Source: Hansfordia pulvinata (taxonomy: Eukaryota; Ascomycota; Sordariomycetes; Xylariales). From it: DNA of 64,000 bases. Each line of letters opens with the position of its first letter. Position 1 is the stretch's first letter. A program made the position numbers and the translations under genes. Below the pieces are notes generated by a model. That model did no database searches and had not been told where the DNA came from. It saw nothing but the letters and a program-made list of their open reading frames with translations. This document shows, piece by piece, positions 56,393-64,000 of this stretch. The stretch spans positions 1,821,001-1,885,000 of the forward strand of contig BJKQ01000006.1 in the NCBI GenBank assembly GCA_006538405.1, written 5' to 3'.

Positions 56393-57067
56393 GGTGCCGT
56401 ATGTAAAGTAGCATTTTGACGACTGGTAGACTCTCGACTGGGGTAGGGAAAGCATGGCGAACAGTTTGCCAAGTGGAAGTTGTTGTGATATCCGACCCTG
56501 CCTGCTTGCCAGCTACCTCGATTCGCGAGCGCGTCTGACGGCGACTGGAGACGGTCGCCCGGGGTTGCGAGTGTTGAAGTTTATCCCAGCACCGGTGTGT
56601 GGATAGGAGAATCACGGACACACATCACTATTGCCGGGAGCGACCTATGCGCCTCTACATAGCGTATGCATTTAAACGCTCTTATCGCAGCTCGTAGCGC
56701 AAATATTGATGATAGTCTCACACCCTTCTGACACATATCGAAACCCCACCAAAAAGCAGCAGAGCCCGCCCACAAAACCGCCATCGATCAACGGCGCCCG
56801 ACCAAGCAAAGCTGGTGAGAGCCGCGGGGCATGAGCGTCGACCCATGTCACCCAAGATCAACACTATACTTCCAGGCCTCCGCACCTTGATGCAGCATCG
56901 CATGGGCCGCAAGTCTTGCCTATCTGACCAGTATTCCTGCATCTCGGCCTCTCGATCTGGTGCGTATTTACAGGTTGCACAAACCCCGTCTGCTGCCGTT
57001 GTCACTAACACCGTTCGTCCAGACCAGACTCGGTAGCCTCTGGGCTGGCCGCCCAACCGTGACGGCC
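56393..57067. promoter_or_regulatory. Shared divergent promoter of Rpp40 and Trm11
   Basis: 675 bp between the start codons at 56392 (minus) and 57068 (plus), with no other gene. Both flanking genes act on tRNA, so shared control is plausible. No specific factor site was recognised. Confidence 0.6.
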
Positions 57068-58651
57068 ATGGAGTACCTCATCCGTTTCAGCCAGTGGCAC
57101 GAGACGTTCCGGCTGGCCGAGATCCAGGCCGTTGCCATTGCAGAGGGCCTGGACATGAAAGTCGTGTCCTACAGCGATCAAGTGAGCGAACGAAACGGCC
57201 CGTCAGGCAGAGACAGGTTGCAAGACCGAGAGGAGGCCACCCGCTCACGCTTTCGACTAGTCACCGTTCTGCATAGTCGAGCTCGACTCGGAGGATGCCG
57301 CGCGGCGCCTGATGGCGCGGTCCATCCTGGCGCACTCGATCCACGAGCACTGGGCCACGGGCGCGACCTACGACGAGCTGCACGAGGCCATCAAGCGCGA
57401 CACCCCTGACAGGTGGGCGGGCTTCCGTGAGCCTTCGTTCAAGTTCACCATCGACACGTACCAAGGGTCGAGGTCCTCGGGCCAGCAGCGCGACATCATC
57501 AACACGTTCGCCTACCTGCCCTTTGAGGGGCCCATCCGCATGAAGTCGCCCGACCACGAGTTCACTGCCTTCGAGCAGTGGGAGTTCAACGCCGTGCCGC
57601 TCGGCCTGTCTGATCCCTTGCGTGTCCACTTTGGCCGCCTGGTCGCCCTGAGCTCCCGTGACGTCGTCAAGACGTACGACCTCAAGAAGCGCGGATACAT
57701 TAGCCGCACTTCGATGGACTCGGAGCTGGCCCTCGTCACGGCGAACATCGCCCTGGCGGCGCCCGGCAAGCTCTTCTACGACCCCTTTGTCGGCACGGGC
57801 AGCTTCCCCGTCGCCTGCGCCCACTTTGGCGCCCTGGGCTTCGGCAGCGACATTGACGGCCGCAGCCTGCGCGGCGAGGGCGGCGCCCGGAGTCTGAGGG
57901 GCAACTTTGCCCAGTATGGCCTTGAGAACCTGATGGGCGGCTTCTTCATCAGCGACCTGACGCAGACCCCGTTGCGCAGGTGCCGCTTCCTCGACGGCAT
58001 CGTCTGCGACCCCCTTACGGCGTACGCGAGGGACTGCGCGTCCTGGGCTGCCGGGATCCCACCCCTTACATGCTTGAGAAGGGACGACAGATGTACAAGT
58101 AAGAGACCCCGCGTAGCTGTGCAGCCTCTGCCCGCTCCGATTCCACTGGCTGCAACCCGCTAACCTGGCCGGTGCTGTCAAGGGACCCGGACTATATACC
58201 CCAAAGAAGCCCTACAGTTTTCTGGCCATGCTGGACGACATCCTCAACTTCGCCTCCGATACGCTGGTGGACAACGGCCGTCTCTCCTTCTGGATGCCGA
58301 CGGCTAACGACGAGGACCAAGAGATCGGCATCCCTACGCACCCGTGTTTGGATATTGTCGTTGTCTGCGTGCAGACTTTCAACAAATGTGCGGCTCGCTT
58401 CCTTCCTTAGACTGTCTATCTGCGTGCACATTCATATGGTTGATCAAATTACTGACACGCCAGCAGGGTCCCGCCGTCTCATAACCTACCGGAGAATACC
58501 CGATAACGATGTCGACGCGTCGGCACTGGAGGAAAGAAAGACCAAAGAACAGTCTGGTGGGGTAACGGCAGATGAGCTGAACCCTTTCCGCCGTGTGTAT
58601 TTCAAAGGATTCAAGCCTGGCTCGGAGAGGCTTGATACTCCCTCCGAGTAG
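57068..58651 (+). CDS. TRM11: tRNA (guanine-10-N2) methyltransferase Trm11 (two apparent frameshifts)
   Basis: The catalytic subunit that, with Trm112, methylates G10 of tRNA using S-adenosylmethionine. Exons are 57068-57181, 57261-58098, 58183-58387 and 58467-58651; introns are 79, 84 and 79 bp with GT..AG ends and CTAAC/CTGAC branch sites. It starts MEYLIRFSQWHETFRLAEI and continues SPFCIVELDSEDAARRL. The SAM-binding motif is DPFVGTGSF (212-220), and the catalytic motif is DPPYG (288-292). The given frame breaks exactly in DPPYG: the run at 58010-58014 has five C where six are needed. A second break lies in DYIPPKKPYSF, where the run 58199-58202 has four C and five are needed. With both bases added the four exons join in phase to 447 residues. 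The C-terminus (NPFRRVYFKGFKPG) is typical. Confidence 0.9.
58010..58014 (+). other. Apparent one-base deletion inside the Trm11 catalytic motif
   Basis: A five-C run in the DPPYG motif; six C are required. Downstream VREGLRVLGCRDPTPYMLEKG then reads in frame. Confidence 0.85.
58199..58202 (+). other. Second apparent one-base deletion in the Trm11 gene
   Basis: A four-C run between DPDYI and KKPYSFLAMLDDIL; five C restore the frame. Confidence 0.75.
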
Positions 58652-59657
58652 GCCGCTACCTATAGAGCGAAACGAAAGTTGAGGAATAGATATAGATGGC
58701 CCAGCTGCCTGGCTACCACCAACATATTCCGGAGGATCGCTGAGCTTCCAGAGTGAGACCAACCCTGACACGAAGTCCAAGTTGAGGGTGTAGTTAGGGG
58801 CCTTTCGGCATTCGGAAGCGAAATGCAGCCATGCTCGAATAAATTGTGATTGGGTGCATTCATTCTTCGTCCGCACTATTCTATACAAGCATGCCGGGTT
58901 CATTCGAGTGCCCAAGGCGATGCGGAAGGCATAGTATAGCCTTCGTTGTGCTTTCTCAACATTGTCAGCCCCGAGACTTTTCGAGAGGTCCTGTGCGCAA
59001 AAGGATCGCGGTATATGCATGTCTGCGCAGTATTATCCGAGACAGGCTTGCGATTCGAAGCTTTATGATCGCGCCAACACTCGGTGTTTTGAGCAAGCTT
59101 AAGAGTATGCAGGTCCCTGCATGACGGAACCGCCCGCCTGGTATCCATCTTTGCCTTTCGATTGATCACTCTGAATTTGTGGATCACCCCAGCTCAACCG
59201 AGATGCGGTCGCTGAGGCAAGGTTCCTGACTGGAAACAGGTTGACGACTGTGTCTCAATCGCGGATGATCTCGAATAGCCTACTGGTTGCGATGACCCCC
59301 AATATTGAAGGGTATACTGGCGCGATGGTGGCATGAGGCATTCGGGCCCGGTGAAGGAATCATTATTTGCTCATCGACAATACCACTGATTACCGCCCAC
59401 ACTACTACCCCTCTTCAATTCATGCAGTTTTGCAGAAATTCGTGACCTAGCAAACAGAATGCACCGCGCCGTACTAACTCACATTTGGAGACAGCTTGGA
59501 TAGTCTGCTATCTTCCCACGCGCTTTTTGGGCTACGAACTGACTCGTGACGGCGAAGTGCTGACTCGTGGATGCCGCTGCCCACAAGCCCCTATCACACT
59601 TGGAAAACATGCATTTCCCACCTTCAACGCCACAACGAAGCTTCCTTGTTTTACACG

Positions 59658-59686
59658 CCCCCCCCCCCCCCCCCCCCCCCCCCCCT
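59658..59686 (+). repeat. Poly-C tract, 29 bp
   Basis: The longest G/C homopolymer in the window, in gene-free DNA. Confidence 0.95.
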
Positions 59687-61164
59687 CGCTGCATCATGTG
59701 TGAGGCCAGCGCATCTCTATGAGGCAACGCATCGCCACTGGGGGCATTGATGCCGGAGGAAAGCTGGTGGCGATGGAAACGCCGGTCCCCAGCAATGCGG
59801 GAGTGTTGTTGCTGGAAGGCGATCTTAAGCCCAAAATGGCCATATTGCATATTCCTTTGACAAACTTTCACTGGTTGCTTACTTGTAAGAGTGTTCGACA
59901 GAAAGTCGATGAGGCTCGACGTACAGGATGGCCGCGAAATCGAGGATTTTGCAGGTCTGGATCCCCAAGCCGTGTGGTCGGCTTCCAGTAGATTGGGTCC
60001 ATTGCGTGGTACAAGCTTTCAGCGTCAAGAAATCCGGGGAACCCACCCTTGTTGGTCGTGTGTAGAAGTATATTGCCTGCATGTCTCTCCGCACCCAAGC
60101 CAAGCAGTATGCCCTGCGTACGAGTACGTCCTTACCCTGGATGGACATGGGAGAACACGTATGCGTACTGCGGTGTGAGAGTTATTACCGGTAGATAGTT
60201 TTTTTGCCCCAGCCCAGTACGAGTTCGCTGTGGGCTGTTGTACTCGCATCCATAGGTTGTTCGTAGATGGGCATGACTTGGTGGAGATGGTGGCCCGAGG
60301 CGGCGGCAGGGCTAGTAACGGGGTTCCCGTGTCGCCCAGGGCGTTTTTACCCCATTAGTCGTTTCCCTCAGGCCATCCTCTTGCTGCCGGCCTGACGAAC
60401 TGTGGCGTGCGACGCCGCAGTCTGCGGCGTGCCGTCCGTCCGTGCGAGTATGCTCGCTCTGGCGGCTGGGGTCCGGGGTTCCTAGATGCGTGCCTGTGCC
60501 TGTATGTCTGGGTACGTGCGTTCACGGCGCTGAGAGCGGGCTTGTTCCTGGGAGAGTGGACGACGTCGGTATCCGAGATACATGATGTGTAGAGTCCAAT
60601 GGTATTGGCGGCGGCTAATATTCAAGCTCTGGTGAGAGTATGAGGAGAATGGGAAAATTTGGATGCATTCGCGTCCATGGAAGGTAATAGGTGTTATTAG
60701 CAGCGCAGAGGCAGGCGCAGGCTCGACTTCTCAGTCGCGACTGCCCAGCGTACAGGACCGGGTGGCCGCTGGTCGCTACTGCCTGCATCCGTGTGAGTCC
60801 CGTTCCGGGCGCCTTCCCGCTCAAGATTTTCTGGGGGCCAATCGTCGTCGGTCGCCATCGCACAACCTTAGTCGCTCTCGCTCTCACGCTCGGGGCTCAC
60901 TACCACCACCATCACCACTCTCACCCCCGTTGATCCCACCACCATCGCCTCCACATCCTCCACCACCACCACCACAAGCGTCATCACTGCCCCCCGGCTT
61001 TCCCTGCTCGCCCAGACCCCATACCTTTACTCCCACCTGGTCTTTCCGTGCTTCCACCATCCGTACTCACATACACCAAGACGCGCCGCATTTCTTATCT
61101 TTTATCTGCTTTGCTCAGTATTAGCAGCCCAAACACTGCCGTTTCGCCGACTAACCCAGACCAC

Positions 61165-61193
61165 GACCGACCGACCGACCGGCCGACCGACCG
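61165..61193 (+). repeat. CCGA tetranucleotide repeat
   Basis: About seven imperfect CCGA units (one unit is GGCCGA) roughly 380 bp before the Gid4 start codon. Confidence 0.85.
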
Positions 61194-61568
61194 CCCACCC
61201 TGCCGGCGGCTGTCTGGCGTAGCCCTGCTCGAGCGCTGCCGTCTCCACTCTGCCCTGCGTTTTCGGCAGGCCGACGGCGCCGACTGACGGCATTCCTGTC
61301 CCTGACCCTGTCTCTGCGTATCTGATTCATCTCATCTGCCTAACCCGCCTCCTACGCCCTGTCGCGCCCGCCCCTGTCTTCGCCCACGCCCAAGACAATT
61401 ACCACGGGCCGGCTTTACGATCAACACTGCTTCAGAACGGCGCCTCTGCCTCGTTGCACACCTCTCGGCGTGTCTGCACAGCGCGCCGTTGGCGACCTCG
61501 CTCCACAGGCCCTTACTTGATTGCCATCAGCAACGGACTGGACCGCACGTCTCGGCCCTCTGCACACC

Positions 61569-63119
61569 ATGCCGACACCATCTAGCAATCCGCCTCCTCA
61601 GCTTCCTCCTCGATTGCGCGCTCCTACATGTCCCGAGGACACTCATGCGCCCGATGCATGGGATTCAGACTCGGATGCTACTGATGGCAATATCGACCGC
61701 GACCAGCGGCCCGCCTCACCCGGCTCTGTCAATGCACCACCCGCCACTGTCGCGCTGACTGCCGGTTCGCGCTCCACCACAGAATCCCCAAGGCCCGATT
61801 CTCTCAGCGGCGCGACCCCGTCCTCCTCCACGACTGCCATGACCGAGGATCATGATCACATCGACGACCCCGATGCAGAGGCGCCCAAGCCCACAGACGA
61901 CCGAGGGACCGAGATCCGCACCGCACGGCACAATGATTCCTGTCCGTCATCAGTCGAACAGCAAGTTGCAGGGTTCGACGCGACAATGAGCGTGGATCAA
62001 GACGACGACGAGGACGACGGCGACTACACGTTCGAAGAGGACCTGCTGCGAGTCCAGACGCAGGACGATCTCCATGCGCCCTCGATGGGTTTTGATTCGA
62101 GCAGTCTTCGGGTACGTCCATTTATGCAAGCTGAATCGCCCGCAGAGGCAGCTCACCCACACAACGATTGCATGTGCATCACAATGCGCGTGCCCCAACT
62201 ATTTCAACTGTCTCGCTGCTTTGCTTGGTTTGGACTGTGGCGGGTGTTATGGACGTCCAGAATACAGCTGCTGACAATACCACATAGGTCCTGCCCACCA
62301 CTTCGTCTTCATTGCTGCGGCCCGGCAGCAAGTTTCACGGCTCGCAGCACTCCGAACGACAGGTCTATGACGTGCAGGTCGAGATCAAGTATGTCGACTT
62401 GCAGGAATCCTTCCTCTGCGGCTATCTCAAGATTCAAGGTTAGCTCGACTGCATTCTCCCTTCTCACCGCCGCCTGCCTTCAGGCCGTTATGAAGATCGA
62501 TCTGCGAGGGCTGCACCCCGAATTTATTGGCGCTGTGGCTGATTAAAATCATGATAGGCTTGACTGAGGATAACCCAACTCTGACAACATACTTTGAGGG
62601 CGAAATCATTGGCAATCATTATGGCTTCCTCACTAAGCACGAGAGCTGGGGTGCCACAGAGAAGATTGATCTCAACCACTGGAGCAAATTCGCTGCGTTT
62701 CGACAGTACAAGCCACAGGTTCGCCGAGGTGGCAACGTGCCCATTCCCAATCTCGCGAACCGCGACAACATCTTTATGAGGTGGAAAGAGCACTTCTTGG
62801 TGCCGGACCACCGTGTCACCACCATCAACGGGGCCAGCTTCGAAGGCTTCTACTACATCTGCTTTAATCAAAAATCGGGAGATGTGAGCGGCATCTACTT
62901 CCACTCTCGCAGCGAAAAGTAAGTTACTCCTCTGTGTGACAATTCCCCACACGTGCATCCGTCATCGGCTCTGAAATGCCTCAGAGCAGTGCACTCCCAG
63001 TATACGACCTCAAAATCAAGACGGAAAATTCTAACGAAGGTTCTTCGCATAGATTTCAACAACTAGAACTCAAGCACGTCGAGGACAAAGGGTGTGCCCC
63101 AGCTCTGGAGTTCAGGTGA
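61569..63119 (+). CDS. GID4: GID complex substrate receptor Gid4 (Vid24)
   Basis: A four-exon gene: 61569-62111, 62288-62438, 62558-62918 and 63053-63119. The introns are 176, 119 and 134 bp with GTACGT, GTTAGC and GTAAGT donors, giving 373 residues. The N-terminal half (1-181) is disordered, Pro/Ser/Thr and Asp rich, with an acidic patch DQDDDEDDGDYTFEEDLL. The Vid24 beta-barrel domain follows: LLRPGSKFHGSQHSERQVYDV, FLCGYLKIQGLTED, LTTYFEGEIIG, MRWKEHFLVPDHRV, NGASFEGFYYICFNQ, SGIYFHSRSEKFQQLEL, ending CAPALEFR. Gid4 binds N-terminal proline degrons on gluconeogenic enzymes and brings them to the GID/CTLH ubiquitin ligase when glucose returns. The start at 61569 is the first ATG of the frame; the frame extends further only to a TTG. 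The C-terminal FR residues are the family's normal end, so the model is complete. Confidence 0.93.
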
Positions 63120-64000
63120 TGACCGCGCGGCTTGAGAAATGATTCAAAGAACAAAAGCAACGTCTTGCCTACAGTCGCCTGGCAGATAGCAACGTGGCAT
63201 CTTGAGTGTCGAGAGACTCGACGCTTCGGTGATTCAAGTCTCTGTTCAGAGCTTAAACAGGGACTTTCAGAGGCTACGGAGCTCCGACTCGGAATTCCCC
63301 CCTTTCCCCTTTGTCGCTTCATTTGAGACGGAGCCCAGCAGAAGGAGAAGAGACGCAAGTGTATTGATGCACAAGTCCATCGGAAAGAGCCATTATCTGG
63401 GGCCAGTGAACCAGATCGGAATTCGACATTAGCAACGAAGGGGTCAGCATAAGTAAACGACACGAGACAGCCAGACTTCTACGATGAGCTGCGGCTTGCG
63501 GCTGCTCGGAAAGGCGCAGACAGTTGCACCAGTCTCGCCGAGAATGATGGCTTCGCATTGAACTGCCCACTGTACGACTGAACGAGACGAACCCGGGCCA
63601 CGAATGGTCGAGTGACCGGAATTACGAAATGGCGTACCTTCCAATTATGACCTCAAAGTATTGAGTCAGTAGCATGGCTCGGATACCAGGGCTTTCCTAG
63701 AGCCTTATGTCAGAGAAGGGATGAGGACCGATTCTTACGTGATGGTCCGTCATGAACGATAACCTCCCCTTCGTCACCACGTAGCGCTGCTTGTCTCTTA
63801 TCGGTCATGTGGTTTGATCGCGGGCGCCGTGATAGCTTCTGGACTCTGAATGAGACGCGAGAGTCGTGCAACCGCGAGATCGCAAGATGCAAGCCGCAAT
63901 GTGATGCGCACACCATGTTGACGGCTAATTGTAATTGAGCACTTCCAGATTTTTTCCCGGTGGCGTTTCAAAGGGGAGGGGTATATCCATCTCTTTGGGC
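63120..64000. other. Window end, possible minus-strand gene fragment
   Basis: No gene I can name. On the minus strand two pieces look exon-like: 63804-63739, translating to DKQRYVVTKGRLSFMTDHH and ending at a GTAAGA donor, and 63696-63638 (GIRAMLLTQYFEVIIG), between a CTCTAG acceptor and a GTACGC donor. They join in phase. A frame reading WAVQCEAIILGETGATVC follows at 63570-63444. An upstream stop at 63807-63805 means a further intron or decay. Could be the 3' end of a gene lying mostly outside, or a relic. Confidence 0.3.

Larger units (their letters stand above)
58652..61568. other. Intergenic region, 2.9 kb, with the long leader of the Gid4 gene
   Basis: Holds a 29-bp poly-C tract (59658-59686), a TACGAGTA octamer (60119-60126), CCACCA-rich low-complexity DNA at about 60900-60976, and a CCGA repeat at 61165-61193. 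The last 700 bp are pyrimidine-rich and probably form the promoter and 5' leader of the Gid4 gene. No other gene supported. Confidence 0.5.

Noticed and set aside
10866..58202. Programmed ribosomal frameshifting as explanation of the broken genes
   Set aside because: Six sites in unrelated genes without a common slippery heptamer or downstream structure; several of these families are not known to use frameshifting.
1..64000. tRNA, rRNA or CRISPR loci
   Set aside because: No B-box-like GGTTCGAATCC with a matching cloverleaf was found by eye, no rRNA segments, and no spaced direct repeats; the few TTCGA matches lack stems.

Overview
The window is nuclear DNA of a filamentous ascomycete (Pezizomycotina, most likely a Sordariomycete; I cannot name the genus). 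The reasons are GC-rich genes with C- or G-ending codons, short GT..AG introns with CTAAC/CTGAC branch sites, fungus-specific families (Trl1-type tRNA ligase, Zn(II)2Cys6 regulator, UPF0643), and a block of AT-rich DNA with the signature of repeat-induced point mutation (RIP).

Layout. 1-4154 has no gene I can support. 4155-12206 is an accessory segment: a signal-peptide-bearing kinase-like protein, two unrecognised secreted proteins, a GH16 glycoside hydrolase and a 64-residue cysteine-rich secreted protein. It abuts a 7.8-kb transposon island (12671-20514), in which a 7260-bp Ty3/gypsy-type LTR retrotransposon (184-bp LTRs, GATAT target duplication, coding on the minus strand) sits inside a 575-bp TA-flanked element with 52-bp terminal inverted repeats. 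Both are AT-rich and without open frames. From 20870 on the window is housekeeping: a mitochondrial carrier of SAM-carrier type, UPF0643, eIF3h, S-adenosylhomocysteine hydrolase, a Zn(II)2Cys6 regulator, a four-span MARVEL-like protein, a DUF4870/Tic20-like membrane protein, mitochondrial ribosomal protein uL10m, anthranilate phosphoribosyltransferase, tRNA ligase, an ankyrin protein, the RNase P subunit Rpp40, tRNA methyltransferase Trm11 and the GID ubiquitin-ligase receptor Gid4.

How the genes relate. Three genes within 8 kb (tRNA ligase, Rpp40, Trm11) act at successive steps of tRNA maturation, and Rpp40 and Trm11 share one 675-bp divergent promoter. The SAM-carrier-like protein, SAH hydrolase and Trm11 all touch the methyl cycle. 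The secreted-protein genes next to a RIP-mutated island fit the pattern of a fast-evolving compartment.

Main caution and main novelty. Five genes (GH16, DUF4870, anthranilate phosphoribosyltransferase, ankyrin protein, Trm11 twice) each read correctly only if one base is added, in at least five of the six cases a C in a C-run. The shift has the same sign every time. This looks like systematic under-calling of short C/G runs in the assembly rather than six independent mutations, and it would make automatic annotation truncate or split these genes. Other unusual signals are seven G/C homopolymers of 17-29 bp, an 11-bp intergenic motif (TACCTTAGGTA) in four copies, and a cluster of TACTCGTA octamers at 42.6-48 kb.
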